Assembly (NCBI GenBank): GCA_026874595.1
Contig: CM049309.1
Span: 12,886,576-12,950,575, forward strand
Length of the DNA stretch: 64,000 nt
Origin: Sipunculus nudus
Taxonomy: Eukaryota; Annelida; Sipuncula; Golfingiida; Sipunculidae
Direction: 5' to 3'
Position 1 is the stretch's first letter. Each line of letters starts with the position of its first letter. Both the position numbers and the translations under genes were made by a program. The notes under the pieces were generated by a model that was not told the origin of the DNA, did no database searches, and worked only from the letters and a program-made list of their open reading frames with translations. Below are positions 1-9,494 of this stretch, in pieces.

Positions 1-201
1 AAGTACACGTGATGAGGTTTATTTAACAGGTTTGACTCAAGTGAATAATATTTTTTTAATGAATTCTATTTGGGCCGAATCGAAAAAAAAATCTTATCTT
101 CTCGTAATGTTTTCTATTTTATGTGCTCCTCGATTAGAATTATAAAGGGTGACACTAAAATTACCATTTTAAACGTAAAATGTTCGAAAGATTTTTGGCT
201 A

Positions 202-223
202 TTTTTTTTTTTTTTTTTTTTTT
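202..223 (+). repeat. Poly-T tract (poly-A on the gene strand)
   Basis: A run of 22 T followed by AGGCTC. It lies about 1.33 kb downstream of the p53-like stop codon on the gene strand, where it reads as poly-A. Its length varies between units from 13 to 26, as expected of slippage. It could be the relic of a retrocopy poly-A tail. However, no AATAAA or ATTAAA lies within 30 bases on the expected side; the nearest, ATTAAA at complement 321-326, is about 100 bases away. Confidence 0.9.
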
Positions 224-775
224 AGGCTCATGGATTGACAGCGGTGATGTCATCCGGTGTGGGCGAAGTAACCAGCGACTAGGATAACCACTGAGGAAAC
301 AGCTTCCGTAACTGACAGGCTTTAATAAATTAACAACTATATTTGTTCTCTTCTCACACACACATTCACGCGCGCACATGCAGTGAATCAATTTTTAATA
401 TATTAATGCGCAAGATAAGAATAGAGATATATACATATCACCAATTAACATATATATTGTACTGCAGTGTCGCTGAATATACGTCAGGTGAAGACATCAT
501 GCAGTTCTTACATCAAACATTGTCGGCAGTCTGACCGACACGCACATGCATGTAAAAGTTTAAACAAACCAAAATGAGTCGTCAAGAAAAATCGACAAGT
601 AACATCCAAAAATGCAGTTACCAATAAAAATACATTTTAACCAATACCTGCAGAAATAAAAAAAAATTTCCTGACCGCTTTGATGTAATACCGAGCAAAA
701 GATCAAAGGCTGTTGTTTGTAAATTTGATGAAATTCGGAATTTTATTTTTGGTTCACCAAAGGCAATATCAAAAC

Positions 776-787
776 GATAACGTTATC
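776..787. repeat. 12-bp perfect palindrome GATAACGTTATC
   Basis: It reads the same on both strands and is flanked by A-rich/T-rich sequence. It is kept in most units but altered in unit 7 (both arms) and unit 8 (left arm). It may be a dimeric-factor binding site or chance; no function is assigned. Confidence 0.5.
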
Positions 788-967
788 AAAAATAACTCCG
801 ACAAATTCACATGGCATTTTTATGTGTGACATTGAAAGTTTGGGTTGAGTTACAGAATTAATCGGAAACGAGCTCGATATACAGGAAAGCGGCCCTTCAT
901 TTTCATGTTCCGCTGCACTCTTGTAAAGGCCGAGGATTAATTTGCGGGAACAACTTTTGTTTTGCTA

Positions 968-981
968 TTGTACCGGTACAA
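968..981. repeat. 14-bp perfect palindrome TTGTACCGGTACAA
   Basis: This is the longest perfect palindrome I noticed in the unit. It is present in every full unit, about 575 bases downstream of the stop codon on the gene strand. Flanking bases vary (for example C for G at 60662) while the palindrome is retained. No factor is assigned. Confidence 0.55.
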
Positions 982-1242
982 AAGGCGACTTTGTCTGGGC
1001 CTGCGTATTCAGAAAATGAGATATCCTGGGTTCCATCATCTTTTAATAGTGGGCTTTATATTTTGCGGGATTTATTTCACGAGCCCCGGGCAAAGACTGC
1101 AACAAAGTATTCATGTTCGGAAAGCGCGTACTGCATTGAGTCTCTATATATATAGTCTCTTGTATTGATAATGATGTAATCGCATGATTTTAATCAGGAA
1201 AATGGGTTACCAGAATTCGTAACAGACAGGATTTTCTCCATA

Positions 1243-1295
1243 TTTATTGAAGATAAATGACAATAATATCTGACAGTGGGTTGAAAATATTTATT
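1243..1295 (-). terminator. Candidate polyadenylation signals (two AATAAA hexamers)
   Basis: On the minus strand AATAAA occurs at 1295-1290 and again at 1248-1243, about 260 and 306 bases past the stop codon. They are the first canonical hexamers downstream of the gene and recur at the same offset in other units. Cleavage here would give a 3' UTR of about 0.3 kb, leaving the poly-T tract outside the transcript. AT-rich DNA yields such hexamers by chance. Confidence 0.35.
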
Positions 1296-1553
1296 ATAAT
1301 ATAATTGAATATGTCAAGCAAATGAAATAGTTTATGTAGCAACAATATTGACATAACCCGCAACAATTTACATGTACACAAGGATGTTAGAAAAATATTG
1401 TTATTTTAGTGGATCAACACGTAAAAGCACCGAGTGCACGAAATATAAGCAAATACATAGATGTAATATATTATAGCACCTAAAGAGTTGTGAACCTAAT
1501 ATTTGAGGCGCTGCTCATGCAGCAGGCATGCAGAATGTCCTCTGGAAATTAGG

Positions 1554-2756
1554 TTAAAAAGGAAACTGTTTGTGAAACTGGCTGAGCACCGTCTGGGTCT
1601 GTTCAGCAGGGATGAGGGCCATGAGCTCCAGGGCATCTCTCATTCTCTTGAGCGTTTCATAGTTGTCTCTGCCCGTGACCGTCAGAGTGAAGACTTCCAT
1701 ATCACCTACTTTCCTCCGCTTGTCCATCGTGGCACCGACCTGCGGAGCCCCAAGACCTGTGGCTTTTCTTTTCTGGCCCGCCTGTGGACCTGTCTTCTCA
1801 TCAAACCGACGGTCCCGACCGGGGCAGGCACAGATTCGGACCTCGGCAGACTGTCTGCCCAGCACTTGCCCCTGGTGTTCCAGCGTGAAGATGACCCTGA
1901 GAGGGCGTCTGTTGAGTCCACCCACACAGGAAGAGAAGCACATGAACTGGTAGAGGTTGGTGATCCATTGGTTACCCGCTTGTGGTGTCTGATGAGGTAT
2001 AATGACTGACTGCCTGCGCGTTTCGGGGTCCTCGTAGTACCGGGAAAGTGAATGTTCGCATCGCAGCAGGTGGGATGGTGCTTGGTGGTTGTCGTTGAAC
2101 TCGCTTGTACCGGCGTGGTTTGGACATCGGGTGACGATCTCCTGCACGTGTTCCGGCTTGACATAGACAGGCATGGCTCTGATAATACTACCGCTGGGAG
2201 GTGGGGTGGCCGTGGTGAACTTGACCGGACAAGCAGTGGCCATGCGCACATAGAGTTTATTCAGAGCTGGTGAGTAGGTCCAGTTGGCAGATTTGGTGTC
2301 CTTGACTGGCTGTTCGAAACCCACCTGGAAGCCGTAGTGGCCTGGGTATGCCGTGGCAGACGGCAGGGAGTGCTGCTGGCCTGTGGCTGGAGAAGCCTGC
2401 GGTGACGGGGTTGATGTGGTCAGGGGTACAGGGATTTGCGAGTCCGCTGCTCTGTCACTCATGTCACGTGACGCATCGGCTTCCAGCAGATCCTGTACGC
2501 TGTCGGCATGAGTGTAATATTCTTCGGGATCCGTTTTCAGAAGATCGGCGTGTGGACGGCCGAGAACTCCCTCCACGTCTGCCGTGCTGAGTGGACAGAG
2601 GTCCTCCGAATCCGAACCGGAACTGAGCGAATGCCACAGCTGATCCACCTCATCTGAAACATCGTATTGCTCGGTGTCTTCTAGCACAAACGCTGGTTGC
2701 TTTTTCGCCGGGCTGGTTTGAAGATCGGTCCGATGATAGTGCATGAATGAAGTCAT
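1554..2756 (-). CDS. p53-like: p53/p63/p73-family transcription factor, copy 1 (intact)
   Basis: Sequence-specific nuclear transcription factor of the p53 family, 400 residues. Regions in order: acidic N-terminus with an activation motif VDQLWHSL (37-44); Pro/Ser/Thr linker (108-135); DNA-binding domain about 139-318, with zinc ligands C211, H214, C273, C277 and human-hotspot equivalents R210 (R175), G280 (G245), R283 (R248), R284 (R249), R307 (R273) and R316 (R282); basic clusters QKRK and DKRRKV; tetramerisation domain 352-383; short tail to 400. There is no SAM domain. The ATG is the first in frame, lies about 80 bases below a TATA box and has A at -3. The gene has no introns, unlike typical animal p53-family genes. 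Private changes against the array consensus are P225Q and V318F, the latter at the end of the DNA-binding domain. Confidence 0.95.
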   Translation of the reverse strand: MTSFMHYHRTDLQTSPAKKQPAFVLEDTEQYDVSDEVDQLWHSLSSGSDSEDLCPLSTADVEGVLGRPHADLLKTDPEEYYTHADSVQDLLEADASRDMSDRAADSQIPVPLTTSTPSPQASPATGQQHSLPSATAYPGHYGFQVGFEQPVKDTKSANWTYSPALNKLYVRMATACPVKFTTATPPPSGSIIRAMPVYVKPEHVQEIVTRCPNHAGTSEFNDNHQAPSHLLRCEHSLSRYYEDPETRRQSVIIPHQTPQAGNQWITNLYQFMCFSSCVGGLNRRPLRVIFTLEHQGQVLGRQSAEVRICACPGRDRRFDEKTGPQAGQKRKATGLGAPQVGATMDKRRKVGDMEVFTLTVTGRDNYETLKRMRDALELMALIPAEQTQTVLSQFHKQFPF

Positions 2757-2836
2757 TTTTTTTCAGTTATTGTGAATAGCAGGATGTTGTTATGTGAAAA
2801 GCGGCTCGGATACTGCAGTCAATTACGGGAAGTGGG

Positions 2837-2959
2837 TATATATATTTGACCATTGTATTTAAAGTGATAAGTATTTCCTGAAGAGCGGTCAGTTCATAAG
2901 GCGTTGTTGAGAGTAGATATCTAGCGCAGTCTGGTACTCGCCATCGCAGAACCTATTGG
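2837..2959 (-). promoter_or_regulatory. Core promoter of copy 1: TATA and CCAAT boxes
   Basis: On the minus strand AAATATATATA (2847-2837) lies 81-91 bases above the ATG and CCAAT (2959-2955) 199-203 above it. Transcription would be expected to start about 25-30 bases below the TATA box, near 2808-2815, leaving a 5' leader of about 50-60 bases. An intact promoter argues that the amplified unit can be transcribed on its own. Confidence 0.6.
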
Positions 2960-3071
2960 ACACGGTCCATTACTCTCAACCCATCACATCACAGGGCGTG
3001 GGAGGAATGATTAGGTCGGGGCGCCCGGTGCGGGCAGGGCCGTCCCGGTCCACTGCTTCTCACTCGGAACC

Positions 3072-3081
3072 GGGCAAGCCT
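3072..3081. promoter_or_regulatory. p53 half-site match GGGCAAGCCT upstream of copy 1
   Basis: It fits the family consensus RRRCWWGYYY at all ten positions and lies about 316 bases above the ATG. Equivalent matches start at 6400, 9730, 13037, 16361, 19692, 23020, 26353, 29684, 32775, 36114, 39434, 42777, 46120, 49451, 52785, 56110, 59444 and 62770. Copy 4 has GGGCATGCCT, still a perfect fit. No second half-site abuts it, and about one such match is expected per unit by chance. Confidence 0.3.
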
Positions 3082-4881
3082 CTTGATTATCATTACCAGT
3101 GCTCAGTTAAGGGAAATGACTTCAAACGGAGACTTAAACAATCGCAATGTTCTTGCAGTGTAACAGTGAGAAGATTATTACTCGGAGACCGCATTTAAAT
3201 GCAGTTCAGAAAAGAGGGACAATCATCATTAATTGATGCAGTCGCTGGTATTTTGCCGCTGTTGCGCTGAAACTAAACAACCATTTTAATTATCCTAGTG
3301 ATACATAATAAAATAACAACAATTCAGTACAAGTACACGTGATGAGGTTTATTTAACAGGTTTGACTCAAGTGAATAATATTTTTTAATGAATTCTATTT
3401 GGGCCGAATCGAAAAAAAATTCTTATCTTCTCGTAATGTTTTCTATTTTATGTGCTCCTCGATTAGAATTATAAAGGGTGACACTAAAATTACCATTTTA
3501 AACGTAAAATGTTCGAAAGAATTTTGGCTATTTTTTTTTTTTTTTTTTTTTAGGCTCATGGATTGACAGCGGTGATGTCATCCGGTGTGGGCGAAGTAAC
3601 CAGCGACTAGGATAACCGCTGAGGAAACAGCTTCCGTAACTGACAGGCTTTAATAAATTAACAACTATATTTGTTCTCTTCTCACACACACATTCACGCG
3701 CGCACATGCAGTGAATCAATTTTTAATATATTAATGCGCAAGATAAGAATAAAGAGATATATACATATCACCAATTAACATATATATTTTACTGCAGTGT
3801 CGCTGAATATACGTCAGGTGAAGACATCATGCAGTTCTTACATCAAACATTGCCGGCAGTCTGACCGACACGCACATGCATGTAAAAGTTTAAACAAACC
3901 AAAATGAGTCGTCAAGAAAAATCGACAAGTAACATCCAAAAATGCAGTTACCAATAAAAATACATTTTAACCAACACCTGCAGAAATAAAAAAAATTCCT
4001 AACCGCTTTGATGTAATACCGAGCAAAAGATCAAAGGCTGTTGTTTGTAAATTTGATGAAATTCGGAATTTTATTTTTGGTTCACCAAAGGCAATATCAA
4101 AACGATAACGTTATCAAAAATAACTCCGACAAATTCACATGGCATTTTTATGTGTGACATTGAAAGTTTGGGTTGAGTTACAGAATTAATCGGAAACGAG
4201 CTCGATATACAGTAAAGCGGCCCTTCATTTTCATGTTCCGCTGCACTCTTGTAAAGGTCGAGGATTAATTTGCGGGAACAACTTTTGTTTTGCTATTGTA
4301 CCGGTACAAAAGGCGACTTTGTCTGGGCCTGCGTATTCAGAAAATGAGATATCCTGGGTTCCATCATCTTTTAATAGTGGGCTTTATATTTTGCGGGATT
4401 TATTTCACGAGCCCCGGGCAAAGACTGCAACAAAGTATTCATGTTCGGAAAGCGCGTACTGCATTGAGTCTCTATATATATAGTCTCTTGTATTGATAAT
4501 GATGTAATCGCATGATTTTAATCAGGAAAATGGGTTACCAGAATTCGTAACAGACAGGATTTTCTCCATATTTATTGAAGATAAATGACAATAATATCTG
4601 ACAGTGGGTTGAAAATATTTATTATAATATAATTGAATATGTCAAGCAAATGAAATAGTTTATGTAGCAACAATATTGACATAACCCGCAACAATTTACA
4701 TGTACACAAGGATGTTAGAAAAATATTGTTATTTTAGTGGATCAACACGTAAAAGCACCGAGTGCACGAAATATAAGCAAATACATAGATGTAATATATT
4801 ATAGCACCTAAAGAGTTGTGAACCTAATATTTGAGGCGCTGCTCATTCAGCAGGCATGCAGAATGTCCTCTGGAAATTAGG

Positions 4882-6084
4882 TTAAAAAGGAAACTGTTTG
4901 TGAAACTGGCTGAGCACCGTCTGGGTCTGTTCAGCAGGGATGAGGGCCATGAGCTCCAGGGCATCTCTCATTCTCTTGAGCGTTTCATAGTTGTCTCTGC
5001 CCGTGACCGTCAGAGTGAAGACTTCCATATCACCTACTTTCCTCCGCTTGTCCATCGTGGCACCGACCTGCGGAGCCCCAAGACCTGTGGCTTTTCTTTT
5101 CTGGCCCGCCTGTGGACCTGTCTTCTCATCCACCCGACGGTCCCGACCGGGGCAGGCACAGATTCGGACCTCGGCAGACTGTCTGCCCAGCACTTGCCCC
5201 TGGTGTTCCAGCGTGAAGATGACCCTGAGAGGGCGTCTGTTGAGTCCACCCACACAGGAAGAGAAGCACATGAACTGGTAGAGGTTGGTGATCCATTGGT
5301 TACCCGCTTGTGGTGTCTGATGAGGTATAATGACTGACTGCCTGCGCGTTTCGGGGTCCTCGTAGTACCGGGAAAGTGAATGTTCGCATCGCAGCAGGTG
5401 GGATGGTGCTGGGTGGTTGTCGTTGAACTCGCTTGTACCGGCGTGGTTTGGACATCGGCTGACGATCTCCTGCACGTGTTCCGGCTTGACATAGACAGGC
5501 ATGGCTCTGATAATACTACCGCTGGGAGGTGGGGTGGCCGTGGTGAACTTGACCGGACAAGCAGTGGCCATGCGCACATAGAGTTTATTCAGAGCTGGTG
5601 AGTAGGTCCAGTTGGCAGATTTGGTGTCCTTGACTGGCTGTTCGAAACCCACCTGGAAGCCGTAGTGGCCTGGGTATGCCGTGGCAGACGGCAGGGAGTG
5701 CTGCTGGCCTGTGGCTCGAGAAGCCTGCGGTGACGGGGTTGATGTGGTCAGGGGTACAGGGATTTGCGAGTCCGCTGCTCTGTCACTCATGTCACGTGAC
5801 GCATCGGCTTCCAGCAGATCCTGTACGCTGTCGGCATGAGTGTAATATTCTTCGGGATCCGTTTTCAGAAGATCGGCGTGTGGACGGCCGAGAACTCCCT
5901 CCACGTCCGCCGTGCTGAGTGGACAGAGGTCCTCCGAATCCGAACCGGAACTGAGCGAATGCCACAGCTGATCCACCTCATCTGAAACATCGTATTGCTC
6001 GGTGTCTTCTAGCACAAACGCTGGTTGCTTTTTCGCCGGGCTGGTTTGAAGATCGGTCCGATGATAGTGCATGAATGAAGTCAT
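4882..6084 (-). CDS. p53-like: p53/p63/p73-family transcription factor, copy 2 (intact)
   Basis: Full 400-residue frame with all four zinc ligands and all hotspot-equivalent arginines. Differences from the array consensus are P123R in the proline-rich linker and T209S, the residue just before R210 in the zinc loop. Serine for threonine there is conservative, and it is shared with copies 4 and 5, so it marks a lineage in the left part of the array. Nothing in the frame suggests loss of function. Confidence 0.94.
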   Translation of the reverse strand: MTSFMHYHRTDLQTSPAKKQPAFVLEDTEQYDVSDEVDQLWHSLSSGSDSEDLCPLSTADVEGVLGRPHADLLKTDPEEYYTHADSVQDLLEADASRDMSDRAADSQIPVPLTTSTPSPQASRATGQQHSLPSATAYPGHYGFQVGFEQPVKDTKSANWTYSPALNKLYVRMATACPVKFTTATPPPSGSIIRAMPVYVKPEHVQEIVSRCPNHAGTSEFNDNHPAPSHLLRCEHSLSRYYEDPETRRQSVIIPHQTPQAGNQWITNLYQFMCFSSCVGGLNRRPLRVIFTLEHQGQVLGRQSAEVRICACPGRDRRVDEKTGPQAGQKRKATGLGAPQVGATMDKRRKVGDMEVFTLTVTGRDNYETLKRMRDALELMALIPAEQTQTVLSQFHKQFPF

Positions 6085-6164
6085 TTTTTTTCAGTTATTG
6101 TGAATAGCAGGATGTTGTTATGTGAAAAGCGGCTCGGATACTGCAGTCAATTACGATAAGTGGG

Positions 6165-6287
6165 TATATATATTTGACCATTGTATTTAAAGTGATAAGT
6201 ATTTCCTGAAGAGCGGTCAGTTCATAAGGCGTTGTTGAGAGTAGATATCTAGCGCAGTCTGGTACTCGCCATCGCAGAACCTATTGG
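6165..6287 (-). promoter_or_regulatory. Core promoter of copy 2
   Basis: TATA box at 6165-6175, 81 bases above the ATG; CCAAT at 6283-6287. Both are unchanged. Confidence 0.58.
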
Positions 6288-8211
6288 ACACGGTCCATTA
6301 CTCTCAACCCATCACATCACAGGGCGTGGGAGGAATGATTAGGTCGGGGTGCCAGGTGCGGGCAGGGCCGTCCCGGTCCACTGCTTCTCACTCGGAACCG
6401 GGCAAGCCTCTTGATTATCATTACCAGTGCTCAGTTAAGGGAAATGACTTCAAACAGAGACTTAAACAATCGCAATGTTCTTGCAGTGTAACAGTGAGAA
6501 GATTATTACTCGGAGACCGCATTTAAATGCAGTTCAGAAAAGAGGGACAATCATCATTAATTCATGCAGTCGCTGGTATTTTGCCGCTGTTGCGCTGAAA
6601 CTAAACAACCATTTTAATTATCCTAGTGATACATAATAAAATAACAACAATTCAGTACAAGTACACGTGATGAGGTTTATTTAACAGGCTTGACTCAAGT
6701 GAATAATATTTTTTTAATGAATTCTATTTGGGCCGAATCGAAAAAAAAATCTTATCTTCTCGTAATGATTTCTATTTTATGTGCTCCTCGATTAGAATTA
6801 TAAAGGGTGACACTAAAATTACCATTTTAAACGTAAAATGTTCGAAAGATTTTTGGCTATTTTTTTTTTTTTTTTTTTTTAGGCTCATGGATTGAGAGCG
6901 GTGATGTCATCCGGTTTGGGCGAAGTAACCAGCGACTAGGATAACCGCTGAGGAAACAGCTTCCGTAACTGACAGGCTTTAATATATTAACAACTATATT
7001 TGTTCTCTTCTCACACACACATTCACGCGCGCACATGCAGTGAATCAATTTTTAATATATTAATGCGCAAGATAAGAATAAAGAGATATATACATATCAC
7101 CAATTAACATATATATTTTACTGCAGTGTCGCTGAATATACGTCAGGTGAAGACATCATGCAGTTCTTACATCAAACATTGCCGGCAGTCTGACCGACAC
7201 GCACATGCATGTAAAAGTTTAAACAAACCAAAATGAGTCGTCAAGAAAAATCGACAAGTAACATCCAAAAATGCAGTTACCAATAAAAATACATTTTAAC
7301 CAATACCTGCAGAAATAAAAAAAATTTCCTAACCGCTTTGATGTAATACCGAGCAAAAGATCAAAGGCTGTTGTTTGTAAATTTGATGAAATTCGGAATT
7401 TTATTTTTGGTTCACCAAAGGCAATATCAAAACGATAACGTTATCAAAAATAACTCCGACAAATTCACATGGCATTTTTATGTGTGACATTGAAAGTTTG
7501 GGTTGAGTTACAGAATTAATCGGAAACGAGCTCGATATACAGGAAAGCGGCCCTTCATTTTCATGTTCCGCTGCACTCTTGTAAAGGCCGAGGATTAATT
7601 TGCGGGAACAACTTTTGTTTTGCTATTGTACCGGTACAAAAGGCGACTTTGTCTGGGCCTGCGTATTCAGAAAATGAGATATCCTGGGTTCCATCATCTT
7701 TTAATAGTGGGCCTTATATTTTGCGGGATTTATTTCACGAGCCCCGGGCAAAGACTGCAACAAAGTATTCATGTTCGGAAAGCGCGTACTGCATTGAGTC
7801 TCTATATATATAGTCTCCTGTATTGATAATGATGTAATCGCATGATTTTAATAAGGAAAATGGGTTACCAGAATTCGTAACAGACAGGATTTTCTCCATA
7901 TTTATTGAAGATAAATGACAATAATATCTGACAGTGGGTTGAAAATATTTATTATAATATAATTGAATATGTCAAGCAAATGAAATAGTTTATGTGGCAA
8001 CAATATTGACATAACCCGCAACAATTTACATGTACACAAGGATGTTAGAAAAATATTGTTATTTTAGTGGATCAACACGTAAAAGCACCGAGTGCACGAA
8101 ATATAAGCAAATACATAGATGTAATATATTATAGCACCTAAAGAGTTGTGAACCTAATATTTGAGGCGCTGCTCATGCAGCAGGCATGCAGAATGTCCTC
8201 TGGAAATTAGG

Positions 8212-9414
8212 TTAAAAAGGAAACTGTTTGTGAAACTGGCCGAGCACCGTCTGGGTCTGTTCAGCAGGGATGAGGGCCATGAGCTCCAGGGCATCTCTCA
8301 TTCTCTTGAGCGTTTCATAGTTGTCTCTGCCCGTGACCGTCAGAGTGAAGACTTCCATATCACCTACTTTCCTCCGCTTGTCCATCGTGGCACCGACCTG
8401 CGGAGCCCCAAGACCTGTGGCTTTTCTTTTCTGGCCCGCCTGTGGACCTGTCTTCTCATCCACCCGACGGTCCCGACCGGGGCAGGCACAGATTCGGACC
8501 TCGGCAGACTGTCTGCCCAGCACTTGCCCCTGGTGTTCCAGCGTGAAGATGACCCTGAGAGGGCGTCTGTTGAGTCCACCCACACAGGAAGAGAAGCACA
8601 TGAACTGGTAGAGGTTGGTGATCCATTGGTTACCCGCTTGTGGTGTCTGATGAGGTATAATGACTGACTGCCTGCGCGTTTCGGGGTCCTCGTAGTACCG
8701 GGAAAGTGAATGTTCGCATCGCAGCAGGTGGGATGGTGCTGGGTGGTTGTCATTGAACTCGCTTGTACCGGCGTGGTTTGGACATCGGGTGACGATCTCC
8801 TGCACGTGTTCCGGCTTGACATAGACAGGCATGGCTCTGATAATACTACCGCTGGGAGGTGGGGTGGCCGTGGTGAACTTGACCGGACAAGCAGTGGCCA
8901 TGCGCACATAGAGTTTATTCAGAGCTGGTGAGTAGGTCCAGTTGGCAGATTTGGTGTCCTTGACTGGCTGTTCGAAACCCACCTGGAAGCCGTAGTGGCC
9001 TGGGTATGCCGTGGCAGACGGCAGGGAGTGCTGCTGGCCTGTGGCTGGAGAAGCCTGCGGTGACGGGGTTGATGTGGTCAGGGGTACAGGGATTTGCGAG
9101 TCCGCTGCTCTGTCACTCATGTCACGTGACGCATCGGCTTCCAGCAGATCCTGTACGCTGTCGGCATGACTGTAATATTCTTCGGGATCCGTTTTCAGAA
9201 GATCGGCGTGTGGACGGCCGAGAACTCCCTCCACGTCCGCCGTGCTGAGTGGACAGAGGTCCTCCGAATCCGAACCGGAACTGAGCGAATGCCACAGCTG
9301 ATCCACCTCATCTGAAACATCGTATTGCTCGGTGTCTTCTAGCACAAACGCTGGTTGCTTTTTCGCCGGGCTGGTTTGAAGATCGGTCCGATGATAGTGC
9401 ATGAATGAAGTCAT
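8212..9414 (-). CDS. p53-like: p53/p63/p73-family transcription factor, copy 3 (intact)
   Basis: Full 400-residue frame. Changes are T82S in the acidic N-terminal region and S392G in the short C-terminal tail, both outside the folded domains. The DNA-binding and tetramerisation domains match the consensus exactly at the protein level, so this copy should be as competent as any in the array. Confidence 0.94.
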   Translation of the reverse strand: MTSFMHYHRTDLQTSPAKKQPAFVLEDTEQYDVSDEVDQLWHSLSSGSDSEDLCPLSTADVEGVLGRPHADLLKTDPEEYYSHADSVQDLLEADASRDMSDRAADSQIPVPLTTSTPSPQASPATGQQHSLPSATAYPGHYGFQVGFEQPVKDTKSANWTYSPALNKLYVRMATACPVKFTTATPPPSGSIIRAMPVYVKPEHVQEIVTRCPNHAGTSEFNDNHPAPSHLLRCEHSLSRYYEDPETRRQSVIIPHQTPQAGNQWITNLYQFMCFSSCVGGLNRRPLRVIFTLEHQGQVLGRQSAEVRICACPGRDRRVDEKTGPQAGQKRKATGLGAPQVGATMDKRRKVGDMEVFTLTVTGRDNYETLKRMRDALELMALIPAEQTQTVLGQFHKQFPF

Positions 9415-9494
9415 TTTTTTTCAGTTATTGTGAATAGCAGGATGTTGTTATGTGAAAAGCGGCTCGGATACTGCAGTCAATTACGGGAAGTGGG

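Larger units (their letters stand above)
224..1553. other. AT-rich 3' flank of the gene, no convincing coding sequence
   Basis: This 1.3-kb stretch holds homopolymers, a short CA/CG-rich patch near 353-380, two perfect palindromes (776-787 and 968-981) and candidate poly-A signals on the minus strand. The short open frames here begin with TTG or run through the poly-A tract, and none resembles a known protein. The equivalent stretch in every other unit has the same content. Confidence 0.7.
1..3330. repeat. Array unit 1
   Basis: Length 3330. The T-run is 22 long (202-223). The gene occupies complement 1554-2756. A private marker is the G-A-T-A-G-A-G version of the AT-rich flank near 419-428, lacking the AAAGAG of other units. 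Confidence 0.97.
2757..3330. other. Upstream (promoter-side) segment of the gene
   Basis: The first 80 bases above the ATG are A/T-rich leader. TATA and CCAAT boxes follow, then a GC-rich patch about 2990-3080 that includes CCTCCCACGCCC on the gene strand, a KLF/Sp-like GC box. An open frame on the plus strand (2956-3198) starts only with TTG and is treated as unsupported. Confidence 0.55.
3331..6658. repeat. Array unit 2
   Basis: Length 3328; T-run of 21 (3531-3551). It shares the T209S codon with units 4 and 5, and the TTCAGCAGG variant just below the stop codon with units 5 and 7. Confidence 0.97.

Noticed and set aside
202-229. T(n)AG or T(n)CAG on the plus strand resembling a 3' splice acceptor
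   Set aside because: It has the right look, but no matching donor, exon or reading frame follows on the plus strand. A slippage-prone homopolymer explains it.
161-391. Minus-strand frame through the poly-A tract with a lysine run
   Set aside because: The lysines come from the homopolymer, its length changes between units and the frame breaks accordingly, so it is not a conserved protein.
544-553. ACATGCATGT as a p53 half-site
   Set aside because: The core CATG is present, but the flanks break the purine/pyrimidine rule on both sides in either register.
962-1168. 68-codon plus-strand frame in the AT-rich flank, present in every unit
   Set aside because: It starts with TTG, lacks a recognisable domain and ends in an AT-rich low-complexity stretch. 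There is no independent support for coding.
1503-2009. 168-codon plus-strand open frame and the smaller 96-, 73- and 80-codon frames across the gene region, repeated in most units
   Set aside because: They lie antisense to the p53-like CDS, begin with non-ATG codons and encode no recognisable domain. They are shadows of a GC-rich coding region.
2461-2474. Palindromic CACGTG E-box (GTCACGTGAC) as a regulatory site
   Set aside because: It lies inside the coding sequence of each copy and is explained by codon content. A second CACGTG at 6-11 of the unit has no surrounding promoter context.
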